Assembly: GCA_006535965.1 (NCBI GenBank)
Contig: QEAR01000035.1
Coordinates: 5,694 to 69,693, forward strand
Direction: 5' to 3'
DNA length: 64,000 nucleotides
Origin: Spizellomyces sp. 'palustris'
Lineage: Eukaryota; Chytridiomycota; Chytridiomycetes; Spizellomycetales; Spizellomycetaceae
Shown here: positions 22,651-35,364 of the stretch, one piece after another
Layout of the letters: each line of letters opens with the position of its first letter
Numbering within the stretch: position 1 is the first letter of the stretch
Notes under the pieces: generated by a model
The model's input: the letters and a program-made list of their open reading frames with translations, nothing else
Told to the model about the DNA's origin: nothing
Databases searched by the model: none
Program-made: the position numbers and the translations under genes

Positions 22651-23498
22651 ATACTAGTCTGGATACCAGTAGATCAAACAGGTTACCCAACCATACGCAA
22701 TGTGGTTGTTTCCTGTGTGTATGTTCGAGGTATCTATCGGTACTGAATGGGTTGCCAAGGATAAATACGACGCGGGTTCATAGTGTGTTGGGAAAATACA
22801 AATATCAGTGCTTGTAGCATTGCAGCCAGTTGCATTAACCACACTTATTGTGACATGATCATGAAGATAAACAAAAAGACGGGTCCAATACATGCAGCCA
22901 TTAAATGATTGCCCCTTGCGGCCATCTGATGAGTTGAACATTCTGCAGTTGCACTCATTGTATCCACTCTGTTTTTCTATATTAACCCTCTCTTTCCCTC
23001 TCCCCCGATCTTGCTCTTTATCCTCGACTCTCAAGCATCCGCCCAACTCTGAGCAAGCAATCATGACAATGCAGATCTGGTGCCGAAGGACCTCGCCCTC
23101 CCGACAAGAACAACGATTTCCAAGCTAACACTACTACTATGCTGCTGCGATCGCAGGTATGTGTTTGTATTTTCCCATGCTCATTCCCCAGTCTAACTCT
23201 GGTTTACTAATATCTGAACATCCTCCGACCACAAAGCTTCGGAACCAAAGGACTAAAAGGACTAGTAGGATTTCTCTCGTGGTGGTGGGCCCTAGTTACC
23301 CGGTTAGACCAACCGTAATGTAATGCATGTGTAATTATGTCTAGTAGCAGTGAGTTTGTTAGCTTTTCCGGCTGGTTGTCGCCACTGGTGCAGTATTTGT
23401 TATTGCTAATACACTACCCATCCACTGGCCTCTGCATTCAATGGTGTGTTTAGCTACTGGGCGGAAAAAAGTAAAAATTATCGTTGTCGATCTCTAAA
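22651..23498. other. No gene seen
   Basis: Contains a pyrimidine-rich stretch near 22970-23060 but no recognisable gene. A run of T on the minus strand (about 23466-23482) lies just past the tRNA and probably serves as its Pol III terminator. Confidence 0.4.
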
Positions 23499-23570
23499 GG
23501 GCTCAGCCAAGAATCGAACTCGGGACCACCCGCACCCTAAGCGGGTATTATACCACTAAACCACTGAGCC
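23499..23570 (-). tRNA. tRNA-Pro (AGG)
   Basis: The minus strand folds as a 72-nt tRNA: acceptor stem GGCTCAG with CTGAGCC, D-arm with GTTTAGTGGT, anticodon stem CCCGC/GCGGG around the loop TTAGGGT (anticodon AGG, read as IGG), and T-arm with GTTCGATTC. There is no intron. A T-rich run follows downstream on the minus strand. It is one of the few clearly intact genes in the 17-26 kb tract. Confidence 0.93.
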
Positions 23571-25958
23571 GCTTGCATACTAGAACCAGAGGGTGTTTTA
23601 TCATTCTATTTGGCATTCAGACACACGGCCCAGTTTGCCATTTCAGATATTCTGGAGCAATTTATTCTTCCAGGAATTTGACCTGTTCGTCCAGGCGTTC
23701 CTTTTGATAAAAAATTGGATTATATTCGTCGTCATAGCCGCCAAGACAAATGTATGCAACCTTTATCACGTTGCGTCCCCTTTATATCCTTTTTCTTTTA
23801 AGGCGGATTATGGAAATGCTTACGCCCGCGATTCCGAAATATTAACAAAAACCGTCATACTGCTCATGAATATCCGCAATCCACATGATGCATTTTCTCC
23901 CCCATCCTTCAAGCCATTTACTGTTGCTTGTTGTCGGCGACCCTCCGTTCTCTCTGCAGGCTCCAGCAAGTCTCGCAAATTTCAGCAATTGGACATGGCC
24001 ATATTAAACATATTCCTGAAAGGGTGAGCGGACTGACACGATTTATTTTATTATGCGAGAGTTTTTGTTTACTGAATAAACATATTGCATCATTATACTG
24101 AACACGATAAAAGACCAACGGAAACACATTTGACACTACAAAACAGCAAATGTATTCTTGCCGCGAAGCGATCAAGTAATGGGAATGACCCACTGTAATG
24201 TTCCAGCAGCTGAAAAGTAGATTTCAGATTGATTCTACAGTACTGCAAAATGAAAACTGTAGCACGTTCCAACTTTGCGAATTTCTTCTTTGTAACTCTC
24301 GAATCGTATTTCAGAGCGCTCATACTTACTTTACCTAGCACCAGAATGTTTGAATATGGTGCACGGGTGTCCGTCATGGCGTGCACAGCCGAGATGGAGG
24401 ATGTCACAATATCCTTGTCTATTGGAGTAGTGGTAATAGCCGACCCCTTTTGTCTCCTTGTACGCGAAGATAGATATTTGATCTCAATCTCTCAAGATCT
24501 GGTCTTCTTAGTGATGCTATTGGTGACCCAAGTAGTAGCATACTGTTACTGCAGGATTGTCCAAGTCTGTCGGAATGGAACCTGCGTAACGTCTTTCACA
24601 CTAAATTACTGCACCTTAGATTTCGCCATGGTGCAGTCCAAACAGATCACCTTCCCGGAATATACGAATTCATTTCAGTTCAATTGCACGCTTCAGGATT
24701 GAGCACGTCCAGCATCCTCATTGTGCTCCACGCATGTGTTGATATGCGGCTGTGCAATTTTCTCGTACAAGTGGCCCGTAAGCCGGTCAATACATGCACT
24801 GCCTTGAGGCAGCTAGAATTAATGTCTTATATGACGAGATAATCAAAGGGATGCCCGGAGCACTAACTATTTCATAAACATCGCAGTGTTTATTAAAATC
24901 ATAATATCCATGCAACCCGTCATCTGGCGCCCGATCAGATCTAGGATGAGGTTAACAAGCCACTGGGGTATAGCGGATAACATTTACGATAAATGCTTAC
25001 TTACGATGGTGCTGCAGTCCTCCGCAGTCGGCGTTATCAGTCAAGGTTCTACAGTGTCGGGTTCCTTATGATGGCGGCGACAGTTCCATTGGTAGCCCAT
25101 TGTGTCCAGGAGATTCCGAGGCACAACAGACAAAACTTGAAAGAGTTAAAAGAGAGGTTATGGAATTCCCGCATGAGCGAGCTGTCAAGACCGGGAACAG
25201 AGCGTCGACGGTGGAAAAAGAACACATTCAGCGGGATTACGTAACATCAGTTACGTGAATTATCACGTGTCATATAGGTTTCGACTGTCGAAAGGATGAA
25301 ATGAATCTTCTTCTTGAAAGCAAGGCCGAGGGAACAACACACAACCAGAAATCTCAAGCCGGACATGTTCAACCCCATATATGTACCTATACGCATTGCC
25401 AGTTCTGAGTCCGAATACACTCACGCACACAAGTGCATTTCATGATTTTAAACTGTTGCACCTCACCTCACCAGTCCATCTGGGCCCATAAGTGACCGCA
25501 AACATCATGTGCTTCCGCCACCGTACCCAAGCGACTTGCTCAATTTCTCCTACTTTTACGCTATGGCAAACACCCTTGCATGGTTCCTGACGGAAGACCT
25601 GCCTCTGGGTACGGAGGGAGCGGATGTGTCCCTGGCAGGGTATGTCCCCACATATGAGAAATCCTGTACACATGCTCTTGTGCGAAATGTGCAGAATGAT
25701 ATTTAGGGACCAGCAGTGGTTCTTGTGTTGGTTTCCTCGGGTTTGTAGCACTTGCGTAGGAGCGAATGTGCGATTTTCACGCTTTGCGATCAAGGCGCTG
25801 ATATTCTTAGTAAGTTACCTTGTCAGGCCCAAACCGCTTCTACTGCTGCCCATTCAAGGCAAGGACTTTACTACAACGCATCAGAAAGGAATATCTTGAT
25901 CTTGGCATTATTTGCTCCTCTCCCCACCGATCCTGCCAAGGCGAAGATTGCGAGCTGT
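23571..25958. other. Gene-poor stretch, no supported gene
   Basis: The longest open frame (24229-24702, plus strand, 157 residues) has hydrophobic patches but no domain, odd composition and no homologous blocks that I recognise, so it is not called. A small hairpin (CTACAGTACTGC with AACTGTAG) lies near 24235-24265. Otherwise the stretch has the same AT-rich, relic-like character as its surroundings. Confidence 0.45.
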
Positions 25959-26101
25959 TGTCAGGTCCGCAATGATATTGTCAGCCATTGAGTCATGACC
26001 TGTGCCACACACAGTCAGTAATAGGCACAGATATGCCTGCACCCGATAGTCGACATTCCTACTGTCCGTTCGCAATTTGCAATGTTCAATCCAAACTCAC
26101 T
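25959..26101 (+). repeat. 5' region of PTPA, source or sister of the copy at 4.6 kb
   Basis: Matches 4631-4763 at roughly 85%, including the PTPA start codon and its first codons. Here it is joined to a complete gene and is therefore probably the original. Any promoter elements within it are shared with the MPDU1-proximal copy. Confidence 0.8.
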
Positions 26102-27480
26102 TCTTCCCAGCATGCCGCCGCCTGGGACACCTATCCGTCCTCCTGGACAAGCGGGCACACCCGTCATAGTACCGAAATTCACACACCATCGCGCCCATAT
26201 CCAGATTGCACAAGATCACACATTCACGGTGCCCATCAAACGCATCAACGACGAAGCAACTATGCAACAATGGCAACGTTCGGACGCCTATGTCCGACTA
26301 TTGGAGTTTATACAAGTATTAAATGAGGCGGTGAAAAACAAGAAAAACAGCGATCCTTGCACAGTGTCTGAGGTGATTGAATGGGATACATGGATATCAT
26401 AAAGGAACAGAGGGAACGGGCACTAATGAGCGTCGTTTCTATTACATACCTACTCTATCCAATCCCGATCTTACGGTCAGACAGTACAAAAAATTCTGGA
26501 TATGCTAAACACACTGGATAAGTGGATAGACGACATTCCACCGCTGGAGTCTCCCCAGCGATTTGGAAATAAAGCTTTTAGAACATGGATTCAACGTCTG
26601 GAAACTGTATGTTTCACCATCAGAAGAATCTAAATTTTGAAAATACATGCTTAAATCAGGCGATAGAACGCCGAATCCCTCTTAAACGCCATTCTGCCTG
26701 ACACCCGGCAACCAGCCACTCCGGAGTTAATACCATACCTCACCTCTGCTTTTGGGCACGGCACGCGGATCGACTACGGAAGCGGGCATGAGCTATCGTT
26801 TGTTGCGTGGCTGTGTTGTTTGGATCTGTTAGAAGTTGTCGTACCAGATGATTATCAAGCTCTTGTAACTAGAGTCTTTGCAAGGTGTGTATAGGTCTGC
26901 GACATAGGCAAATATGGTTTATTCATGTCCTCATGTCCATACTTCGGCATAGCTACTTGTCGATTGTACGACGATTGCAGCGCATGTATCTTCTTGAGCC
27001 TGCTGGAAGCCATGGAGTATGGGGACTGGATGATCATCAGTTTCTTCCCTATTATTGGGGGAGTGCACAGCTGCTAGGTAAGCTCGTATTGTTCAAGAGT
27101 TAAAGCTTTGGAGTTTGTATTCATGCGTCCGCACTACAAAGATCACCCACGGTTAAAACCCAAATCAGTACTACAAGACGAGCTTGTCTCTCATTTCAGC
27201 AAAGAATACCTGTACTTGTCCTGCATTGCTTACATCCATGAAGTACGCAACGCGTAATTTCTTACGCACGCTTTGTGATCACTAATAGGCACTCTAGGTC
27301 AAGAAGGGTCCCTTCTATGAGCACTCACCGATGCTCTACGATATTTCTGGCGTACCATACTGGGCCAAAGTCAATACCGGAATGCTAAAAATGTACATTG
27401 CGGAAGTGCTTCACAAGCTCCCTGTAGTTCAGCATTTACCTTTTGGAAGCTTATTGCCTTTTGACAAGGTTTCTTCGTAA
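26082..27480 (+). CDS. PTPA: PP2A phosphatase activator PTPA (Rrd-type prolyl isomerase)
   Basis: PTPA (yeast Rrd1/Rrd2) helps make active PP2A and has peptidyl-prolyl isomerase activity. Six exons with matching phase were resolved: 26082-26372, 26481-26606, 26667-26884, 26953-27077, 27142-27242, 27298-27480. Family blocks appear in order: [40 protein letters not shown] then [46 protein letters not shown] then [28 protein letters not shown] then [10 protein letters not shown]; and FGSLLPF near the end. Total is about 347 residues, normal for the family. A piece of its 5' region is duplicated upstream of MPDU1. It is convergent with the LRR gene, 122 bp away. Confidence 0.92.
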
Positions 27481-27602
27481 AGATTATGTGCATGAGTCAT
27501 ATGTAATGCCGATGTATATATAGTGGACTTTGATGGAGCATCATGCTCTTCATGGATGAATAGATAATCGCTAGTAACTTGTAATTTTATTCATGACTAT
27601 TT

Positions 27603-29675
27603 CTATTCCTCTCCCTCCACTTGAGGACTGACAATTCCCAGCAGACTTCTTGAAAAAACAAAGCATTCCGCGACGTGAATATCGTTCACCATACACCACA
27701 GGTCGACTACATCGATATTTCGACGGATTATAGACTTCATTTTGCGTGTACATCGCAAAACGAGGTCATTGATGAGCTGGGCGTCCATGGTTCGAAAGAG
27801 TTGATGAATTAGGTCTTGAACTAGTGTGCCGGGTAGATTGTTTTGGTTGAGAACGTTGATAGTATCACTGAGGTGATCTAATAGGATTCGAATCGTCATG
27901 CGACCTTTACGTAGACTGCTGCTGTTGTTGAATGAGCTGACTCTTGGCGGTGTAAATGGTACGGATCCTTGAGGACTAATATTAGAGTCATCCGAGAACG
28001 CTTCGACAATCATAGGCGAAAGATGGGCCCGCACGCTATCAATGAGACGGACGTAGACATCTTGAACCAATTGCTGAAGTAATGTATCGCTTTCTTCAAG
28101 CTCAGTTCGATGGCTTTTCAATGCGTGTGAAAAGTACACGACATTGGATAACCACAGAGACAAAGATGCTACACCCTTCTGATCACAAAGCCGCCGCCGC
28201 AATGCGGCGACAATCTTGCGCACGAGGTTTCTCACAGCATGCTTATCTTCTTCCTGATGCAAGCGGATCGCGCATAGAGCCAAAACGTCAAGCGGAAGAG
28301 ATTGGTGATCTACCAGGAGCCCTCCCTCCTTCAATTCTTCCGCGGTGACCGTCAAAATATGTCTGGGTTTCATGATTGCCGCAGACATACTTCCATCGCA
28401 CATATCAGCGCTGGACTCGGCTGCCACGGGTATCTGTGTATTCAAGCCAGTGGCTGATGCCTCACAAATGGTAGACGGATTCGGCGATCGTTTCAAGGAC
28501 GCGAGTAGGAATGCTTTGATACGCTCCAGTCCTTCTCGACATAGTTCCAACGGTGGTGAGTTGATTGTCGATGTGGCACTTATATCAATCTCTAAAATTT
28601 CCAGCTCTGGAAGCGTCGCAAGTATAGGGGGCAATACGGAAAGAGGATTCCGCTCGATATTCAATACACGCAGACTCTTTAGGTCGCCCATATAGGGCAA
28701 CTCTATCAATTGGTTACTGCTTAGATTCAAATCTGTCAGGGCAATCATGCCCGCAAAAGCCCGATAGGGGACCCGCGTAAGTCGGTTATCGGACAGATCG
28801 AGGTTCACAAGGTTTGCGAGATTGTTAATCGTTTCTGGAATTGTCTGGAGAATATTTCCTGCAAGCATAAGTCGCCTCAGCCTCTTTAGCTGTCCAATAT
28901 TGGCCTGCAATATTGAGATACGATTTCGTCGTAATGCTAGCTCTTCCAGATTATTACAAGCATCAAAGATCGTATCCGGTAATCGTTGGAGTCGATTCAC
29001 GGAGACATCCAAAATCCTCAGGTGTCTTAGTGATGAGAAGATGTGATCAGGTAGCTCTTCCAGATAATTCTTGAAAGCCCGCAGTTGTTCTAGTCTTGTG
29101 CATTTCGCCAATATATCCGGAAGAGCCTTGAGCTGATTGCTTTGTGCGTTGAAATACTGCAAATCTGCGAGACGCTCAAAAATGGGATCAGAAATGGATT
29201 CCAGGCTGTTGAAAGATACATCCAAATGTGTCAACGAGACTAGCAGTTGAATCTCTTGCGGTAGCTCCTTCAAATTGGCGTTCTGCAGATACAAGAAACA
29301 TATAGGACTAGAAACGAGTGAGCTACTTCTCTCAACCGTACGATACAGGATCGTAAGAGCTACGACAGAACGAAACGCATCTAGTGGCATGACGTTGACA
29401 GACTTGAGCAAACAGCCTGCGTCCATTACCCACCTTCAGGTTCCACCGCCTTTTTCCTCGCACACCCACCTCTCTCTATTTGCAGCTTCCCGCAAGACCG
29501 TGGCCAGCGGCCGTTCGCCTTTTCCGTAGCTCAAATCTAGGGCATTCGAAGAACCCAGTTCGCGGGAAAGAAATGTTCTCGTTCGTAGGAGCGGTGGTCT
29601 GGGCGGTGCGGCGGACACGCGTTGCCAAGAGAGCGACGCAGTTCCAGACTGTTCATGTTTCTTGATGGCCAACAT
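27603..29675 (-). CDS. Leucine-rich repeat protein
   Basis: Two exons (29675-29470 and 29307-27603, phase 2 intron) give about 636 residues. The first exon ends in a helix (RPLATVLREAANRE) and joins cleanly to FLYLQNANLKELPQEI, the first LRR; a start at 29426 without this intron is less convincing. About ten typical repeats follow (L-x-x-L-x-L-x-x-N-x-L-x-x-LP), roughly residues 75-340, closing with PPILATLPELEILEI. The C-terminal 290 residues are alpha-helical, with no recognised domain. It may be an intracellular scaffold of the SHOC2/LRRC kind, but function cannot be assigned. It is divergent from the PIG-M/PIG-H gene, with 228 bp between the start codons. Confidence 0.8.
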
Positions 29676-29903
29676 GGTAGGGGTTGAGGAATGGAATTCG
29701 ATAGACAGCCGTTATGAGGCAGACCATCTGTTTTTGAACGAGCTATGCGGAAACCTTTTTGTCTCGTTCCCCATGATCTTGTCGGCCTCCACCAGGTAGC
29801 AGAGACGCGCCTGTTGGCTTTGGTGCTGCTTACTTGAGGCTCCGATGTTTTGCCGAGAGCGCAGGGCAGCAGCTCCTCGCCCGATCGCTGGACTCGCCTG
29901 GCC

Positions 29904-32211
29904 ATGGGATTAACATTCAAGACTTTGACCCTCGCTTCAATTCTACTTCACGTTGGGTTTCTAATCTATGGCGCATACCAAGACAGGCATCCTGTTGTCA
30001 AATTCACGGATATTGACTACCTAGTTTTCACGGATGGAGCCCGATATATTTCTCAAGGGTTGTCACCTTATCTTCGAGCGACCTACCGCTACACACCGCT
30101 GCTCGCTTATCTGGTACTTCCGAATATAACTCTTCACCCGTTATGGGGAAAAGTTCTCTTCTGCGTATGTGACCTTGTCGCAGGATGGTTCATTCATGAG
30201 ATCTTGACCGCTCGCGGTATGGGAGATCACCGTGCAAGCAAGTATGCAGCGGTGTGGATGCTAAACCCGTTCGTTATCGCAATATCGACGCGGGGAAATG
30301 CGGAGAGTATTGTTGCTGCTTTGGTGTTGGCAATATTATGGGCGTTGATTGTAAAGAAATGGAGACGAATAGGCGCGGTCGTCTTCGGAATTGGCGTACA
30401 CTTTAAGATTTATCCTATTATTTATGCTGTCCCTTTTTGGTTATTTTTGGATTCCGAGGTCGAATTTGAGCGGGAAGAAGCAAAAAGGACAAAAGCGAGC
30501 GATAATGTGCGGCGAGCAGCGGCACAGGACAGGTACCGGAGCGCATCTATGGGTCGGCGAATCAGTGCGTTTTTCACCTGGAAGCGCATAGAGTTCGGCC
30601 TCATTAGCGGAGGCGTTTTTTTGACACTGACTGCCTTGATGTACTCTATGTGAGCGGTTATTGCACTTCTGGAACCGAACGGGGATTTTAACTCACCCGT
30701 CGTAGTTATGGTCATGAGTTTCTTGAGGGAACATATCTCTACCACGTCACACGTAAAGATCATCGCCACAACTTCTCGCCGTATTTCTACCACATGTACC
30801 TTTCTTCCCATGAACCCGCATCTGCTGTGATAAATGGGACCTTAATTTCAAGAATCGCTTCAATTCTCTCGTTCGGCCCACAGCTTTGCCTAGTAACGGT
30901 AGTGGGAGCTGTCCTCGCGAAAGATGTCGTGTTCGCAACCTTTGCGCAAACGTTTGCGTTTGTTATGTTGAACAAAGTTTGTACCTCTCAGGTGTGAAGG
31001 GGGATCGGTTGTTCGTGTGGATCCTACTCCGTGTGCTGATCATTTTCCTATGTAGTATTTTATGTGGTACCTCTGTTTTCTACCCATTATATTGCCTAGC
31101 AGCCGCCTTGTGGCAGATCAATGGAAACTCGGGATTGGACTGTTGTCTCTTTGGGTTGCGGGTCAGGTCGGCATATTGGTGCAGGCGACTCGACGCGAGA
31201 GCTGATTGCTTACACACATTTTACAGGCACTCTGGCTATCCCAAGCATTTCGCCTGGAGCACCTCGGGCACAATACGTTTCGGGAGCTCTGGGCAGCTGG
31301 TGCTATATTCTATCTTATTAACGCCGGAATATTGGCGTGCATGATCAGGGCGCATGCATTTGAGCCCATATTTGCCAAAGGAAATGTTCGACAGGTTTTC
31401 AACGAGCCTGACCAGAGCGCTTCGGGTACGGATCTCATCACGTCGGAAGAACCTGTATCCTCCGCCTCTTCAACGACCAGTGCAGGTCTATCACAACCAA
31501 CACCGCACACCATCACGTACTCTCATGGAGGTTTTCTCCTAGAAGAACGATTGTTAGGGGAAGGCGCAATTGAGTTTGTTGTGAAGAAGGCAAATTCGGG
31601 TTGGGGTGTCCTGGACGTGGTTCTTTTAGCCACATGCTCAGGTATTTTAATTATCCCGGTAGGTTGCGTGGTGCCGGACAGATCGCCATTCTTGTATGCT
31701 TAATCTTTCAAACAGTACCTGCTTGGAGGCGCCCTTAGCCGCTGGCAGTATTCCCTACCATTCGCTCTGATACTCGTACTTTGGGTTCTGACCAAACTCT
31801 TTAGTGTCCGCCAAGGTAATCTACTAACGCTTTACCAATGCCCACTGTTTCCACTCATAAAGTTCAAACTTATAGAATCACTTCTCATCATTCGCACTCT
31901 GGGTGTTCAAATTGAAACCAGCAATAGACTTGGTCAGACCACCGCGCGCTTCATTCCTCTCTCCAATATCGCCGACCTGATCATCAACGAAGCCATCACG
32001 CTATTGACTGTGAGATATTACTTGGCGGTTGTGGCGAAAGGAGAGGATCAGTTGGCGGTAGTGTTTGAGGTAATGCTAAAACCTCATGACGAACGCCGGT
32101 TACCATGAATAATCTTTAACCGTTTCTCCCTAATTTTAGAATTTACTCCCTCGACTAGATATTGTGAAAAGGGTATATAACAGAGGTAGAGCTGTGCTCT
32201 TTACTGAATAA
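29904..32211 (+). CDS. PIG-M / PIG-H fusion: GPI mannosyltransferase joined to GPI-GlcNAc transferase subunit
   Basis: Seven exons, all phase-consistent (29904-30649, 30706-30991, 31056-31166, 31227-31658, 31716-31815, 31876-32069, 32140-32211), give 646 residues. Residues 1 to about 425 are PIG-M/GPI14, the ER enzyme adding the first mannose to GPI: FTDIDYLVFTDGARYISQG, SPYLRATYRYTPLLAYL, STRGNAESIVAAL, HFKIYPIIYAVPF, DHRHNFSPYFYHMYL, NKVCTSQYFMWYLCFLP. A Ser/Thr-rich linker (about 430-475) leads to PIG-H, a subunit of the complex that makes GlcNAc-PI on the cytosolic face: ESLLIIRTLGVQIETSN, FIPLSNIADLIINEAI, RYYLAVV, LPRLDIVKRVYNRGR. Exon 4 (31227-31658) runs without a stop from the last PIG-M helix into PIG-H. 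An upstream ATG at 29850 is also possible. Confidence 0.87.
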
Positions 32212-32530
32212 GGACTTACAGCAGGAAAAACCTGGATACAATAGTATTTACGCATGTTGAGGGATTGTTTCCTTTCTGTTTGCATCGGAAACCCAGCAGA
32301 GTCCCGTCAGGAGCTCTCCAAAAATTATAGTGTCAATCGGAGCATGTTTCTACTACATAGGAACCTGACTAAGACTAGCCCTATACGAACATTAAGGTCC
32401 TGTAAACACCCAGGTCGCGCCTCAGCCACCGGCAACCATAAAACCCTTCCAAAGGTGTAAAGCACCAGCCAAATAATGCGGCGATTTTTCTCACCAGAAG
32501 GCTTCACCCCTACATCCCCAACGAAAGACT

Positions 32531-34763
32531 TCATGTCCCATCTTTTCTCCTCGTCTCTTGATTCTTTTTGATCTCCGACTGGATCGCCATTAAAAAATCT
32601 TTGCGATTTTTGGTAGCGTCCATTCCTTCGAACCTCACGAGCATTGAGAATCCGCCAGACTCGAGCGGCTGAGTGCTGGAGTCACTCGGGTCGCGCTTGC
32701 TAGCATCATAGGAGACTTTGACCACATCTCGATATGCTAGGTAATAGTACGAAATGAGCTCACATTCGTGCCGAAAACATGCCCACAGCAGACCACCCAC
32801 CTTCTCCTTGACCGCCCATATATTCCGCCTCAATCTCCAACAAATCCAGCCATCGTACAAACTTGTACAGATGTTCCGCCTTATCGCGCCCGAACGGAAG
32901 GACTCCTCTCCCAATCGGATGTGTAACCATGAGCAAATCCGAGCATAAAAACAAATGCATAACTTTTGCAGTGCGGTGATCCACAACGTCCGCGTTGAGG
33001 ACTAGTTTACGTGTGTGTTTGATGAGAGTTGGAGGGCAGTTTTTCGTTTGTTCGAATGCTTCGAAAAGACCGGTTGCCTCTTCTTCTTTCCGTTTCTTTT
33101 CGTTCACGGATGCAGCGAGTTCATTCATGGCTTCCCACGCCGTTTGTAAGTTCGGATAATCGGGATGCGATTCTTCTGTTCGCTTTTTGAGATCTTTGAA
33201 AGGCCAGCGGTTACTTAGGTAACAATCTGGGAATGTCATTCATATATTTGCGCACACCTTTCAGCAAAAGATGGTATCTCGCCGTCCGCTGGACAGGCAA
33301 AATGAAAAAATCCTGTGGAAGGCATCAGCAAGGCAGCGAACTGTGTAGAATGAAAGCTCAAGAGCGCACCTTTAGCTGCTGACGGCCAGTCTCCTTCAAT
33401 TTCACAGCATCCTACACATGACCGAGGAGTAAGACGTCCCATCTGCATATGACCAACCCGAAACAAGTTGTATACCTTCATGAATGCTTGATACTCGGCA
33501 TTCTCCTTCTCCTCCCTTTTCATGAGCTTCTGCGACATAGCGTAACTGTCAATGAACTTCGTGTATATCCGCACCAGGTCATCTTTCTGCAAAATCCAAG
33601 AGATGTTAGGATCACTTGCAATCGCGGTCGAAAACCATCTACGCACGTAGCGAATAAACAATTCCCCGATTGGTGTCTCTTTGGTAGACCATGACCCAAC
33701 TGCAACAAGCTTCTCCAGTTCGGCACTGAACTTCAAATGGAATACATGCAGATCATCTGAAAAAAAAAACAGATATATTCAGACTGATACCGCAGACGGC
33801 ACTGCGAGATGCGCTGGCGTACCTATGCCCGCAAAGATAAGGTTGACCGCTGTCTCAGACAATATCCCTTGATCCAGTAATCGTTGACGGAAAATCTTTG
33901 AAACAATAGGTCTTTAAACGAGAGGACCCTTTAGAGATCCAACTTCAAATTCGGCTTACATTTTGCAGTATTCCGAGCTGTGACACGTAATTTCGCTCCG
34001 TTTCCACCATATTCCACACCACATGCCCTGCGCTTGGTATCAAACCCTGAAGTGCCCCACCTATACCGAATCAATATGCTCTCACCTCTTCCATCCTTTT
34101 GTAAAACTGACTCCACTGTCTCCGGGGCCTAACAATGTGAGTGAGTACAAAACCACTATGATCCACGACTACGATGCCCCTGAAGGACTATACCTTCTTC
34201 TCTTCCTTGACTTCCTCTTTCACCGAAATAACAGGTGCGGCAATCTCTGTAGATGCCCACTCCCACGCGTCCTATATGGAATCTGCATCAGAAAATCATT
34301 GCTGGTAGCGAATGCATGCCACTTGAGAACATACAGCTGGTAAGCTACCCGCGATGGCGTCAATAAGGTGCGGAAATAGCAATACCATCGCATCAGCTGA
34401 ATATAGGGGGCTTCTTAATGTCGGTGGAGGAAGGGAGGGGATAACGTCGTCTCTTGTCTTTGTAGCGGGCATGCTTTGTGATGTGCTATTAGGCAAAGGT
34501 GGTGAACGTTGCCTTCCTGAGCCTTCTGATGATATCGAGCCACGGTGAGAACTGTCTTGAAAAGGCCCCCGCGAGTACGAATTTTGGGAGGCCCCTCTCC
34601 CTATAAACGCCGTTCCTACGGGTGAAGGCGCACCCTCCGACCCATCCAAGCTGTTGCGGCTACGGGCAGATGATTGACTTTCCGTCCGATAGAGATACTG
34701 TCCTCGTCCTGCGTCTGCATCTGCCGGGTCCAGCCCCCCATGTGCGAGATATCCGCCGTTCAT
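32531..34763 (-). CDS. Rho-family guanine nucleotide exchange factor (DH-PH)
   Basis: This spliced gene of at least six exons encodes an activator of Rho/Rac/Cdc42 GTPases. The N-terminal part (from MNGGYLAHGG) is Ser/Arg/Pro-rich and probably disordered. The DH domain starts at VWNMVETERNYVSQLGILQN, continues through FAGIDDLHVFHLKFSAELEK, and has its third conserved region at FILPVQRTARYHLLLKDLKK, split by a short intron at about 33198-33262. Helical sequence follows, HPDYPNLQTAWEAMNELA. A PH-like domain comes next (HRTAKVMHLFLCSDLLMVTH, later FSMLVRFEGMDATKNRKDF). Exon limits in the middle (33740-34300) are approximate. It lies near the actin regulator coronin-7, on the other strand. Confidence 0.82.
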
Positions 34764-34924
34764 GCCCTACGCCCGTTCTCGGCGCTTCGATACCGGGAAA
34801 TAACTGACGTTGCTCAGCTCGCAGTGTAACGATGCAGAGGGTGCATCAGGGCAAAACTGTATCTTCCTGTAGGTGACACGAAGACGCTCGAGCGATAAAC
34901 TGAATATTTGCTGCCCTGTGCGGT

Positions 34925-35339
34925 TCAAGTACAATGACTATGGAAACTAGTAAAATCAAAGATGAACGCATGTTTGCAACTGGTCAACTTCCTTGCTTCC
35001 AGCTGGAACATTTAAGAAACCAAAAACTGACATAGCGGTACGTCAACTGACCACTTGGAAGGGATTCAGTAAAGATTCCAGAGGAGTCGGAAGACTGTCG
35101 CTTTCCTTCAAATCCTTTGCAAAGGGATGAAAACGGAAATCACCTGGGTCTACTTGAGGAATAATTGGCAGAACAGAAATCGGGCAATTGGGCAATGCGG
35201 ACGTTGCATCCACAGCGCCAACTGACCCACGGAGCTGTGCCATTAGCTGCCTAGCAACAAGCATCGATGGCTGTGCCATAACCGCGACTGTCGCATGAGG
35301 CCGGCGACAACCATTGGCACCATCTTGTTTCAACGCCAT
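34925..35339 (-). CDS. Hypothetical protein
   Basis: This reading frame opens MALKQDGANGCRRPH and runs to about residue 96 (LPTPLESLLNPFQ). It then either ends at 35043 or, using a weak GTCAGT donor at 35051, joins an exon at 35002-34925, giving about 121 residues. No family is recognised. The start lies 25 bp from that of coronin-7 on the other strand, so this could instead be transcribed leader sequence. Confidence 0.35.
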
Positions 35340-35364
35340 CTAAAGTTGGCCTGCAGTCGCCGCC

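Noticed and set aside
24229-24702. 157-residue plus-strand frame with hydrophobic segments
   Set aside because: No domain, no intron logic and unusual composition. It sits in relic-rich DNA and is probably chance.
31340-31715. Independent PIG-H gene starting inside the PIG-M end
   Set aside because: The only nearby in-frame ATG lies inside the last PIG-M membrane helix and there is no stop for PIG-M before PIG-H, so a fusion is the simpler reading.
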